Shown: in pieces, positions 14,671-21,294 of the stretch
Layout of the letters: each line of letters opens with the position of its first letter
Position numbering within the stretch: the first letter of the stretch is position 1
Origin: DAORIO01 sp964384645
Lineage (GTDB): Bacteria > Patescibacteriota > Minisyncoccia > Phycocordibacterales > UBA9973
NCBI GenBank assembly: GCA_964384645.1
Contig: CAYLKL010000009.1
Coordinates: 1 to 30,207, forward strand
Direction: 5' to 3'
Length of the DNA stretch: 30,207 nucleotides
Position numbers and translations under genes: made by a program
The notes under the pieces: model-generated
What the model saw: only the letters and a program-made list of their open reading frames with translations
Databases searched by the model: none
Told to the model about the DNA's origin: nothing

Positions 14671-15234
14671 TCAAACCAATGTAGGATAAAATTTCAATAC
14701 TTCTTCAAGTTTTTCTACTTCATTTTTAGCTTTTTGGATACGAGCCTCCAAAATATGCCTTTCATTATTAAACATTTTTTCAAAAAAATAGGTCCAGAAT
14801 TTGGGGTCCCAAATATCCGACTCCCCTACAGCATATTTAATTAACTGAGTGGGGTGGTAAGTTTTATTATCGCCTCCCCACAAATGAATTACATTTACCT
14901 CTCCGTCCTTGATAATTAGTGGAATATTTTTTTCTTCTTCCACCGGCAAGGTAGTTATCTGGACCCAAAAACGCTTTGTTCTCTTGGCGGTTCTTTTTTC
15001 AAAATCAAAAATATAAGAAACATGAGCCATTACATTTTGAATTTCTAGATTCTGTAAACCTATTAAAATAGGCCAGGTCGAACTTTCGTGCATATTAATT
15101 ATCTTAGGTTCATCTCTCTGTATGTACTCTGTTTTGAATGAAGCCATTTCCTTTTCGTCGAACATTGCATATGGTTGCGTTGAATGATGCCAAAATGGAA
15201 GCTCGTGATGATGTTGATAAAGTGCTATTTTCAT
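14671..15234 (-). CDS. Hypothetical protein, 187 residues
   Basis: A soluble protein with an aromatic- and His-rich N terminus (LYQHHHELPFWHHSTQPY) and a heptad-like C-terminal helix (ERHILEARIQKAKNEVEKLEEVL), probably a coiled coil. The middle contains several beta strands (NVMAHVSYIFDFEK, RFWVQITTLPVEEE). The cluster of His residues could bind metal, but no known motif is recognised. A promoter TTGACA (15295-15290), 17 nt, TAGAGT (15272-15267) lies upstream, and the gene ends at the shared topA terminator, so it is a single-gene unit. Family unknown. Confidence 0.6.
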   Translation of the reverse strand: MKIALYQHHHELPFWHHSTQPYAMFDEKEMASFKTEYIQRDEPKIINMHESSTWPILIGLQNLEIQNVMAHVSYIFDFEKRTAKRTKRFWVQITTLPVEEEKNIPLIIKDGEVNVIHLWGGDNKTYHPTQLIKYAVGESDIWDPKFWTYFFEKMFNNERHILEARIQKAKNEVEKLEEVLKFYPTLV

Positions 15235-15266
15235 TTTTGTATGTTTTTATATTGTGAATTTTTTAT

Positions 15267-15295
15267 ACTCTATACTTCAAAAAACAAATTGTCAA
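15267..15295 (-). promoter_or_regulatory. Promoter for the 14671 gene
   Basis: TTGACA, 17-nt spacer, TAGAGT on the minus strand. It begins just after the T-run of the terminator at 15301-15329. Confidence 0.6.
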
Positions 15296-15300
15296 AATAA

Positions 15301-15329
15301 AAAAAGCTTGCCGTTTTGGCAAGCTTTTT
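15301..15329 (-). terminator. Rho-independent terminator of the 15356 gene
   Basis: AAAAAGCTTGCC pairs with GGCAAGCTTTTT around a 5-nt loop. It has A-runs before and T-runs after, so it could work on either strand. The gene it serves is the minus-strand one. Confidence 0.9.
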
Positions 15330-15355
15330 ACACTATCTTCTTCTGCTTTTTTATT

Positions 15356-15937
15356 CTAATCTGAAATATAGACACGAACACCAGCCTCAACTGTTCCGAA
15401 ATAATTATTTCTGAGATTTTTTTCTGGTTCGATATTCAAATCTTTATAAAGAAATGTACCCAGAGTTCCGCGAGCAAATATTCCAAGTTTTAAATTATCT
15501 CCAAATGTAAATGGTAAATTTGCATTTTGCTGAAGTGATATCGCTAATTCAACCGGAGTTTTAGGATAAGCATCACCTTCGGCTTTAAAACCGACACCGA
15601 TGTTAAACATTATTGCTGGTCCACAAACATAATCGTTCCACGAATCAGGAATATTGAAACCGAATTTTATTTCGGCTACGTGCATGTTTCGAATTCGAGC
15701 AACTGTGTCTGGTTTGTATTTGAATGCAGTGTTATAAACAAATCCGACTCCAGTGAACCATATTCCGACCACTTGATCATGAAATAAAATAGAATACGAT
15801 CCGGACATTTCATGATTTAAGGATTTTATACCATCGTGAGGAACACCCGCAGACGCACTCATTGAAGCTTTCGTATCTTGAGCTTCGGCAAATTTAAAGA
15901 AGAAGATTGTTAATGTGATTATTAAGAGCTTTTTCAT
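15356..15937 (-). CDS. Secreted protein with beta-barrel-like strands, unknown function
   Basis: A 193-residue protein with a clear signal peptide (MKKLLIITLTIFFFKFAEAQ, cleavage after AEA). The mature part shows alternating amphipathic strands with many aromatic and Gly residues (GSYSILFHDQVVGIWFTGVGFVYNT, PAIMFNIGVGFKAEGD, NLKLGIFARGTLGTFLY, NYFGTVEAGVRVYI). This resembles small outer-membrane barrel proteins of Bacteroidetes-like bacteria, as does the Gln right after the signal. An outer-membrane protein would be odd in a CPR cell. Transfer from a host-like bacterium or an unrelated secreted beta protein are both possible. It has its own promoter (TTGACA, 16 nt, TAGTGT) and terminator. No family assigned. 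Confidence 0.65.
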   Translation of the reverse strand: MKKLLIITLTIFFFKFAEAQDTKASMSASAGVPHDGIKSLNHEMSGSYSILFHDQVVGIWFTGVGFVYNTAFKYKPDTVARIRNMHVAEIKFGFNIPDSWNDYVCGPAIMFNIGVGFKAEGDAYPKTPVELAISLQQNANLPFTFGDNLKLGIFARGTLGTFLYKDLNIEPEKNLRNNYFGTVEAGVRVYISD

Positions 15938-15955
15938 AGTCTGAAGTTTTTCTTT

Positions 15956-15983
15956 ACACTACCATTTTTTATAATTTTGTCAA
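15956..15983 (-). promoter_or_regulatory. Promoter for the 15356 gene
   Basis: TTGACA, 16-nt spacer, TAGTGT on the minus strand, ~18 nt before the ATG. Confidence 0.55.
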
Positions 15984-16002
15984 TTCATAATTTCAGTAAA
16001 AG

Positions 16003-16040
16003 AAAAACCCCTGAAAAATATAAAAATATAAATTCAGGGG
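16003..16040 (-). terminator. Rho-independent terminator of the 16051 gene
   Basis: CCCCTGAA pairs with TTCAGGGG across a 17-nt AT-rich loop, followed on the minus strand by T5-C-T4. Confidence 0.8.
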
Positions 16041-16050
16041 GTATTTTTTC

Positions 16051-16566
16051 CTACTCACGAAAAGCAAGAAACCAATAATCAGAACTCCAAGTCCTAGACC
16101 AACGCCAAAGCATAGTGCACCGACATCCAAACACGTCCTCCCAGAGTCCAGGGACACTGGAGTCTGCCGTACTCGAACCAAGAGCTATGATATCAATTTC
16201 TCTTTGAAGTCCCGGATATTGTTCACCGAGCGAGTATAGCTCTATAGCAATACCTGGGCGAAGTCCACGTAGTTTCATGTGCGCAATCACATCTTCTGAT
16301 TGCACACTGCAATTGAAATTTAGAAATACGGCTTCGCGTTTCATCACAGAGCTATCTTTTGCAATAGTTCCATTTTTAACAAATGTATATGATGAAATAT
16401 TGGAATCTTCATCATACTTACCTTCTTTTATTATCTGTTCGATTGATTTTGAATAATCAACTACGATTGGGATGTTAATCTGCTCGAAAACATCTAAATC
16501 ACTTTTCTTAGAAGCGAGTAGTACAGCAATAAATATCACTATAACTATAATGAGGGCTTTTTTCAT
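16051..16566 (-). CDS. Membrane-anchored protein with a CPR-type Trp-rich C-terminal domain
   Basis: A 171-residue protein with an N-terminal hydrophobic anchor (ALIIVIVIFIAVLLA). The second half, GLRPGIAIELYSLGEQYPGLQREIDIIALGSS followed by a Trp-rich tail ending WFLAFRE, resembles from memory a family common in Patescibacteria whose members end in a similar '(R/W)FLA(V/F)R' tail after a variable Trp/Gly/Asp-rich stretch. Its function is unknown. The variable tail resembles binding surfaces of C-type-lectin-like proteins, which is only a suggestion. A strong promoter (TTGACA, 18 nt, TATAAT) precedes it. The overlapping frames in the same place are not supported. Confidence 0.65.
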   Translation of the reverse strand: MKKALIIVIVIFIAVLLASKKSDLDVFEQINIPIVVDYSKSIEQIIKEGKYDEDSNISSYTFVKNGTIAKDSSVMKREAVFLNFNCSVQSEDVIAHMKLRGLRPGIAIELYSLGEQYPGLQREIDIIALGSSTADSSVPGLWEDVFGCRCTMLWRWSRTWSSDYWFLAFRE

Positions 16567-16592
16567 GATTTTTAAATTTTAAATTTAAACTT

Positions 16593-16622
16593 ATTATAAC
16601 ATAATATATACAAACATGTCAA
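16593..16622 (-). promoter_or_regulatory. Consensus promoter for the 16051 gene
   Basis: TTGACA (16622-16617), 18-nt spacer, TATAAT (16598-16593) on the minus strand; both hexamers are perfect. It is among the strongest-looking promoters in the window. Confidence 0.75.
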
Positions 16623-16703
16623 AAACATTGCACGTACTAACCTCTCTTTTTTATTATATTCACACTTAACCTATATTTCCCAAATACTAATACCTAATTT
16701 AGT

Positions 16704-16732
16704 TTGTCAAAATAAAAAAAGCACTGTAACAT
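16704..16732 (+). promoter_or_regulatory. relA/spoT promoter
   Basis: TTGTCA, 17-nt spacer, TAACAT, ending 10 nt before the ATG at 16743. Confidence 0.6.
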
Positions 16733-16742
16733 TAAAATACCT

Positions 16743-18230
16743 ATGGACTATAAATCCCCTAAAATTATTTTTACTTTCATGAAAGATAGAGTTCCGACAG
16801 ACGAAGACAAAGATCTTATTTCAAAAGCTTTTTACTTTTCAAAAAGGGCTCACGAGGGACAACTGCGCGCGTCAGGTGAACCATATTTTGGTCATGTAGT
16901 AGAAACTGCAAAAAATCTTGCTCGCTATGGAATGGATGCTGTAACAATATCGGCCGGATTGCTTCATGACACAATCGAAGATGGAAAAGCAAAAGAAGCA
17001 GAAGTAAAAAAAGAATTTGGTAAAGAAATTTATTTTTTAGTTTCTGGAGTAACTAAACTTGGAAAATTAAAATACAGTGGACGAGAAAGACACGTTGAAA
17101 GTCTTAGGAAATTTTTCGTAGCTGTCGCCGAAGACTTTAGAGTTGTTATGATAAAACTCGCTGACCGTCTTCACAATCTTCAGACATTAAATTTTGTAAA
17201 ACCAGAAAAACAAAAACGTATCGCACTTGAATCTCTAGAAGTATACGCTCCTCTTGCCCACCGACTTGGTATCGCAAAACTAAAAGGAGAAATTGAAGAC
17301 GCCGCTTTTCCATATGTCTACCCAAAAGAATTTAAAGAAGTCACAAAACTCCTTGAAGAAAAAACAGAAGTAAAAGAAAAAATTGTTAAAAAAGTTGAAA
17401 AAGAAATTGTAAGAAAATTGGAACACGAGCGTATTCAAGTTTTGAAAACAAGTTCTAGGCTCAAACACAAATACAGTCTTTGGCGAAAACTCCAAAGGCA
17501 TCATATGGATATAGATAAAATCTACGATATTTTGGCGCTAAGAATTATCGTACCAACTGTTGAGGATTGCTATAGAGCTCTTGGGATAGTTCACTCGGCT
17601 TGGAAACCCTTTCCTGAGCGTCTAAAAGACTATATAGCGCTTCCAAAATTAAATGGCTACCAAAGTCTTCACACAACCATTTTTAATGGCGAAGGTGCCC
17701 TTATAGAAGTTCAAATTCGCACTATGGAAATGCATGGATTGGCTGAATACGGTATCGCCTCTCACTTTGCATACAAAGAATTTATCAACAAAAATGGAAA
17801 GAAAAAACCAACACAAGACGGAAAATACGCTTGGATAAAACAATTCCAAAAAATTAAAAATGACACAGAAAAAGCAGATGCTTTTATGAAAGATTTGAAA
17901 ATGGATTTCTTTAATGACAGAATTTTTATTTTTACACCAAAAGGTGATGTCTTGGATTTACCAGCCGACTCTTCCCCGATTGATTTTGCTTATAGTATTC
18001 ACACAGACATTGGAGACCACTGCTCTGGCGCAATGGTAAATGGAAAAATGGTTCCACTTTCAAAAAAATTACAAAATGGAGATATTGTGGATATAATCAC
18101 AAAAGAAAATTCAAAGCCAACCACAAAATGGCTTGATTATGTAAAAACAGCCCTAGCAAAAAAACACATAAAATCTAAAGTTGGAGATGGTGGGTTTCTT
18201 GCTTCTTTGTGGGGAAGGTTTAAAAACTAA
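16743..18230 (+). CDS. Bifunctional (p)ppGpp synthetase/hydrolase, short form
   Basis: A 495-residue RelA/SpoT homologue controlling the stringent response. The HD hydrolase domain is intact by motif: His in GEPYFGHVVETA, HDTIED, and LADRLHNLQT. The synthetase domain has RLKDYIALPKLNGYQSLHTTIF and EVQIRTMEMHGLAEYGIASHFAYK. A TGS domain follows (FIFTPKGDVLDLPADSSPIDFAYSIHTDIGDHCSGAMVNGKMVPL). The protein stops soon after TGS, so the helical, zinc-finger and ACT regions that sense stalled ribosomes in ~700-residue homologues are missing. Both activities look possible. How they are balanced without the C-terminal part is unclear. Its stop overlaps the parB stop. Confidence 0.93.
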   Translation: MDYKSPKIIFTFMKDRVPTDEDKDLISKAFYFSKRAHEGQLRASGEPYFGHVVETAKNLARYGMDAVTISAGLLHDTIEDGKAKEAEVKKEFGKEIYFLVSGVTKLGKLKYSGRERHVESLRKFFVAVAEDFRVVMIKLADRLHNLQTLNFVKPEKQKRIALESLEVYAPLAHRLGIAKLKGEIEDAAFPYVYPKEFKEVTKLLEEKTEVKEKIVKKVEKEIVRKLEHERIQVLKTSSRLKHKYSLWRKLQRHHMDIDKIYDILALRIIVPTVEDCYRALGIVHSAWKPFPERLKDYIALPKLNGYQSLHTTIFNGEGALIEVQIRTMEMHGLAEYGIASHFAYKEFINKNGKKKPTQDGKYAWIKQFQKIKNDTEKADAFMKDLKMDFFNDRIFIFTPKGDVLDLPADSSPIDFAYSIHTDIGDHCSGAMVNGKMVPLSKKLQNGDIVDIITKENSKPTTKWLDYVKTALAKKHIKSKVGDGGFLASLWGRFKN

Positions 18231-19267
18231 AGAGAGAAATTTTTTATATTATACAGATCTGTATCGTCAGATTTTTTTTCTTCGCTTGTTCTGTCGTCTT
18301 CTGGCATTGATTCTTCCACAGAAACAGGTTCTTTATTTTCTTCAGAATTTTCCAAAACCTCTTGGTTAAAGAAACTCTCTTTCGTGTCTGTATTCGTGCT
18401 TTCCAAATGTCTATCTAAAAGCGCAGTTGCTGATTTTTTATTTTCAGAATGAATCATCTCAAGCATTTCTCTCAAATCTTCTTTTGAGAAAAAATCGATT
18501 GTGAGATATCCTCCTCTGTCAGTTTTTTCAATATGAACTCGTGTGCCCAAAGTTTCTTGAAACTTTTCTTCGAGTTCTACAATTTCTGGATCTGCCATTT
18601 TGTATTGTGTTTTTCGAACTTTATCAAAAGCAACTTTTCGAGCCAAACGTTCTGCTTCTCGAACAGAAATCTTTTTATAAATAATTTCCTTAAACAAAAC
18701 TTGCTGTTCTTCTGGCCGATCTGAAAGCATCATAAGTGGTCGAGTGTGACCTTCTGAAAGTTTCCCTTCTGAAAGACCATCTAATATTTCTTGTGGTAAT
18801 GTCAAAATTCGAAGTGTGTTTGAAACATACTCACGACTCTTTCCAACTTTTTTTCCAATTTGTGTATGAGAAAAACCAAACTCTTCTTGAAGTCTAAAAA
18901 AAGCCCGGGCACGCTCTACAACATTTAGATTTTCACGTTGGAGGTTTTCAATGATCGCAATTTCAAGCTTCATCATTGGATCATCTCCGACACGAATAAG
19001 AGCAGGAACCTCACGAATACCCGCAAGCTTTGAGGCACGAAGACGTCTCTCTCCTGCAATCAATTCATATTCCACAGCAAGACCTCCGTCTTCTTTTTCA
19101 ACTTCGATTCGAGATACAACAAGTGGTTGAAGTATTCCGTATTGTCTTATTGAGTCCGCAAGGTCGCGAAGTGGCCCTTCTTCAAATTCTCGCCTTGGCT
19201 GAAAAGGATTTGGTCGAATTTTATCAACTTCAATGAAAAATACTGTAGTGGAATTTTGATTTTGCAT
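18227..19267 (-). CDS. parB: Chromosome-partitioning protein ParB
   Basis: A 346-residue DNA-binding CTPase of the ParB family. The N-terminal domain has VDKIRPNPFQPRREFEEGPLRDLADSI, then GILQPLVV, the CTP-binding GERRLRASKLAGI and IENLQRENLN. The HTH region follows (FGFSHTQIGKKVGKSREYVSNTLRILTLP), with the LSEGHTRPLM segment. The last ~75 residues are a highly acidic Ser/Glu-rich tail not usual in ParB and likely disordered. No parA gene and no parS-like palindrome was seen in the window. TAAAAT ends 6 nt before the ATG (minus strand). It converges on relA/spoT with overlapping stop codons. Confidence 0.95.
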   Translation of the reverse strand: MQNQNSTTVFFIEVDKIRPNPFQPRREFEEGPLRDLADSIRQYGILQPLVVSRIEVEKEDGGLAVEYELIAGERRLRASKLAGIREVPALIRVGDDPMMKLEIAIIENLQRENLNVVERARAFFRLQEEFGFSHTQIGKKVGKSREYVSNTLRILTLPQEILDGLSEGKLSEGHTRPLMMLSDRPEEQQVLFKEIIYKKISVREAERLARKVAFDKVRKTQYKMADPEIVELEEKFQETLGTRVHIEKTDRGGYLTIDFFSKEDLREMLEMIHSENKKSATALLDRHLESTNTDTKESFFNQEVLENSEENKEPVSVEESMPEDDRTSEEKKSDDTDLYNIKNFSL

Positions 19268-19351
19268 AATAGGATTTTAGCATATGAATATAATTTTTAG
19301 AATTGATTTTTAGTTATTTTTCTATTAATATGATGACACTTGGTTTGAGAT

Positions 19352-19433
19352 GCCCGAGTGGCGGAATTGGTAGACGCGCACGACTCAAAATCGTGTTCCG
19401 AAAGGGGTGTGGGTTCAATTCCCACCTCGGGCA
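19352..19433 (+). tRNA. tRNA-Leu (anticodon CAA)
   Basis: A type II tRNA of 82 nt. The acceptor GCCCGAG pairs with CTCGGGC; the D-arm, anticodon stem CACGA/TCGTG with loop CTCAAAA, a long variable arm, and T-arm TGGG-TTCAATT-CCCA follow, with discriminator A. CCA is not encoded. A36-A37-A38 makes it a MiaA substrate, and miaA follows at once. A hairpin and a tRNA-derived element lie directly downstream. Confidence 0.97.
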
Positions 19434-19436
19434 CAT

Positions 19437-19481
19437 AAAATACTTTAGTCCGGATGCAAAGCATTCGGACTTTAGTATTTT
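19437..19481 (+). terminator. Long hairpin right after tRNA-Leu(CAA)
   Basis: AAAATACT/AGTATTTT, AGTCCG/CGGACT and ATGC/GCAT form an almost continuous stem with an AAA loop, starting 3 nt after the tRNA. It probably ends the tRNA transcript or guides 3' processing. Confidence 0.7.
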
Positions 19482-19483
19482 AG

Positions 19484-19602
19484 TGTTCAGGTGGGAATTG
19501 AAAGACGGAGACGCGAAGCCACTCTGAACCTTGTGAAGAGTGTTGTCGAGTCGGGGTCGCGAAAATTTTATGAAATAAAAATTATTTGTGACCAATTCCC
19601 AC
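19484..19602 (+). repeat. tRNA-tail element E1 (behind tRNA-Leu CAA)
   Basis: It starts with an antisense copy of the tRNA 3' end: GGTGGGAATTGAA (19490-19502) is the reverse complement of 19414-19426, and preceding bases also partly match the acceptor. After ~90 bp of structured sequence it ends with a sense copy, CAATTCCCAC (19593-19602). The element is thus bounded by 10-bp inverted repeats drawn from the T-arm. Its end lies in the miaA promoter region. Confidence 0.7.
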
Positions 19603-19623
19603 AAATATGGTATAAGTCAAACA

Positions 19624-20478
19624 ATGAATTCTCAAAATTCTAAATCAAAAATTGTAGTCATTCTCGGACCTACTGCTACAGGAAAATCTGACTTCGCTGT
19701 AGAAATGGCAAAGCAAATTGTCGGAGAAATAATCTCAGCTGACTCACGCCAAGTTTACATTGGGCTTGATATTGGATCTGGAAAAATAAGTAAAAAAGAA
19801 ATGAAAGGTGTTCCTCATCACCTACTCGATGTTGTAAATCCAAAAAAAGTATTCTCTGTGGCCGAATACAAGAAATTGGCTGATAAAAAAATTGAGGAAA
19901 TAATTTCGCGAGGAAAAATTCCAATCATTGTTGGTGGAACTGGTTTTTATATTGATTCGGTTATAAATGATTCACAACTTCCAGAAGTAAAACCTAATAA
20001 AAAACTAAGGTCCGAACTTTCAAAACTCTCAACTGAAGAATTATTTAAAAAACTTCAAAAATTAGACCCGCGTCGCGCAAAAGAAATCGACATCAAAAAT
20101 CCGGTCCGACTTATTCGCGCAATAGAAATAGCGCAAACCCTAGGAAGTGTCCCTAAAATAAAAATAAATCCTAAATATGAAACAATAATGGTCGGTTTGG
20201 ATTTTTCTGACGATGAATTAAAAGAAAGAATTGAAAAAAGATTAATCTCTCGTTTTAAAAATGGAATGCTTGCTGAAGCAAAGAAATTACACTCTCAAGG
20301 TCTGACCTTCAAAAGAATGGAACAATTGGGTCTTGAATATCGTTATATGGCTCTACATTTACAAGGAAAAATTACAGAAAAAGAAATGGTTGAGAAACTA
20401 TATTCTGAAATATGGAAATATGCTAAGCGCCAGAGAACTTGGTTTAAAAGAAACAAAGATATTATTTGGGTTAAATAA
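19624..20478 (+). CDS. miaA: tRNA dimethylallyltransferase
   Basis: A 284-residue enzyme that adds dimethylallyl to A37 of tRNAs reading U-initial codons. It has the P-loop GPTATGKSDFA, ISADSRQVYIGLDIGSGKI, GVPHHLLDVV, SVAEYKKLADKKIEEI, VGGTGFYIDSVI, and later RLIRAIEI and YAKRQRTWFKR, all in the family order. The ATG at 19624 is chosen over a GTG at 19588, because TATAAG (19611-19616) ends 7 nt before it and the upstream codons are made of the tRNA-derived repeat. Neighbouring tRNA-Leu(CAA), tRNA-Trp and tRNA-Tyr all carry A36-A37-A38 and are expected substrates. Its stop is 2 bp from the 3' end of the converging tRNA-Trp. Confidence 0.95.
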   Translation: MNSQNSKSKIVVILGPTATGKSDFAVEMAKQIVGEIISADSRQVYIGLDIGSGKISKKEMKGVPHHLLDVVNPKKVFSVAEYKKLADKKIEEIISRGKIPIIVGGTGFYIDSVINDSQLPEVKPNKKLRSELSKLSTEELFKKLQKLDPRRAKEIDIKNPVRLIRAIEIAQTLGSVPKIKINPKYETIMVGLDFSDDELKERIEKRLISRFKNGMLAEAKKLHSQGLTFKRMEQLGLEYRYMALHLQGKITEKEMVEKLYSEIWKYAKRQRTWFKRNKDIIWVK

Positions 20479-20480
20479 TG

Positions 20481-20551
20481 CGGGCGATGAAAGAATCGAA
20501 CTTTCGCCAAAGGTTTTGGAGACCTTCGTTCTACCACTAAACTAATCGCCC
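20481..20551 (-). tRNA. tRNA-Trp (anticodon CCA)
   Basis: 71 nt on the minus strand: acceptor GGGCGAT/ATCGCCC, anticodon stem AAGGT/ACCTT with loop CTCCAAA, T-arm GAAAG-TTCGATT-CTTTC, discriminator G as usual for tRNA-Trp, no encoded CCA. It lies downstream of rpmG, as in many bacteria where the next genes are secE-nusG, but here it runs straight into miaA. It has no tail element. Confidence 0.95.
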
Positions 20552-20640
20552 CAATCTCGCCGAAACGAGATCCAGGTTTACCCGACCCTAAAAATTGAAT
20601 CGGAACCCTAGACCAAACCAAAGTTTGGCCGTTGTTAAAA
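20552..20640 (-). other. Structured leader between the rpmG terminator and tRNA-Trp
   Basis: On the minus strand this ~90-bp stretch has several small stems in a row: CCAAAC/GTTTGG, CCGA/TCGG around a GGGTTCCGATTC segment that resembles a T-arm, and TCTCG/CGAGA abutting the tRNA. No complete tRNA can be folded from it. It may be a tRNA 5' leader, a tRNA remnant or another member of the repeat population. Confidence 0.35.
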
Positions 20641-20648
20641 GAACAAAC

Positions 20649-20673
20649 AAAAAAGAAACTAATAAAAGTTTCT
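20649..20673 (-). terminator. Rho-independent terminator of rpmG
   Basis: AGAAACT pairs with AGTTTCT around a 6-nt loop and is followed by T5 on the minus strand, ~45 bp after the rpmG stop. Confidence 0.75.
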
Positions 20674-20715
20674 AAATTGTTCAAACATCAGTATAACAAA
20701 ATACCCTATTGTTTG

Positions 20716-20871
20716 CTATTTTTTAGCTTCCTTAAAAACAACGTGTTTTCTAAGTTTTTTGCTGTATTTTTTTAGCTCTATTTTCTTTGGAACCTTCTTT
20801 CGGTTTTTTCTTGTCCAATAGGTTTCCTTAGTTTCCTTGGAAACAAGCTTTATCAATTGATCTTGCGACAT
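20716..20871 (-). CDS. rpmG: 50S ribosomal protein bL33
   Basis: A 51-residue protein starting MSQDQLIKLVSKETKETYWT; the core TRKNRKKVPKKIELKKYSKKLRKHVVFKE matches bL33 (Y-x-T-x-K-N-R ... L-x-L-K-K-Y ... L-R-K-H). It lacks the CxxC zinc pairs, so it is the zinc-free type. A longer frame from 20907 contains the -10 box and is rejected. The promoter on the minus strand is TTGCTC (20907-20902), 17 nt, TATTTT (20884-20879), ending 7 nt before the ATG. Confidence 0.92.
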   Translation of the reverse strand: MSQDQLIKLVSKETKETYWTRKNRKKVPKKIELKKYSKKLRKHVVFKEAKK

Positions 20872-20993
20872 GTTCATAAAAATAGCATAAAGTATCCTTT
20901 TGAGCAAGGAATGTTTACAGAAAAGCCTTTTTTATCTATAATCGCTCTATTGCGTTGCCTGACTTGGTTTTCAAATGGGCATGTAAATTAATT

Positions 20994-21077
20994 GCGTCGG
21001 TGGCGGAGTGGTCAATCGCAATAGACTGTAAATCTATCGCCCTTTGGGCTACGGAGGTTCAAATCCTCCCCGGCGCA
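20994..21077 (+). tRNA. tRNA-Tyr (anticodon GTA)
   Basis: 84 nt, type II: acceptor GCGTCGG/CCGGCGC with one G-U pair, anticodon stem ATAGA/TCTAT with loop CTGTAAA, long variable arm (CGCCCTTTGGGC region), T-arm GGAGG-TTCAAAT-CCTCC, discriminator A, no encoded CCA. It is followed by a perfect 16-bp hairpin and tail element E2. Confidence 0.97.
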
Positions 21078-21080
21078 CAT

Positions 21081-21117
21081 AAAGAAAATATCCCAGATTA
21101 TTTCTGGGATATTTTCT
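21081..21117 (+). terminator. Perfect 16-bp hairpin after tRNA-Tyr
   Basis: AAAGAAAATATCCCAG pairs with CTGGGATATTTTCTTT around a short ATTATTT-type loop, starting 3 nt after the tRNA. The 3' side is T-rich, so it may serve as terminator or processing signal. Confidence 0.75.
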
Positions 21118-21121
21118 TTAT

Positions 21122-21248
21122 TGGCACGGGAGAATGCAAACTGCTTTGCATTCGTGAGGATTTGAAAAGCTTTTCGTTAAATGTGAAGAATTTATTCTGA
21201 ACATTTCGAAAAGGTGTACAGATCCTGTAAGGATCAAAATTCCTCCCG
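21122..21248 (+). repeat. tRNA-tail element E2 (behind tRNA-Tyr)
   Basis: An antisense copy of the tRNA-Tyr 3' end (TGGCACGGGAG, then GAGGATTTGAA at 21156-21166) is split by a hairpin (AATGCAAA-CTGC-TTTGCATT). After a core it ends with TCCTCCCG (21241-21248), a sense copy of the T-stem. CGGGAG and CTCCCG are the inverted ends. Core blocks GAAGAATTTATTCTGAA and a CCTGTAAGG hairpin recur in E3 behind tRNA-Leu(UAG). Confidence 0.75.
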
Positions 21249-21282
21249 ATTTTTATACAAATGATTATTTAGTCAAAAATGA

Positions 21283-21288
21283 TACAAT
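21283..21288 (+). promoter_or_regulatory. -10 box of the 21295 gene, leaderless arrangement
   Basis: TACAAT ends 6 nt before the ATG. No Shine-Dalgarno is visible. Confidence 0.45.
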
Positions 21289-21294
21289 TTAAAT

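Noticed and set aside
15993..16181. Minus-strand frame of 62 codons overlapping the 16051 gene
   Set aside because: It overlaps the gene's conserved C-terminal coding region in another frame and runs through the terminator.
18227..19267. parS site near parB
   Set aside because: No TGTTTCACGTGAAACA-like palindrome was seen in or around parB.
20552..20640. A second complete tRNA upstream of tRNA-Trp
   Set aside because: A T-arm-like GGGTTCCGATTC is present, but acceptor, D- and anticodon arms cannot be paired.
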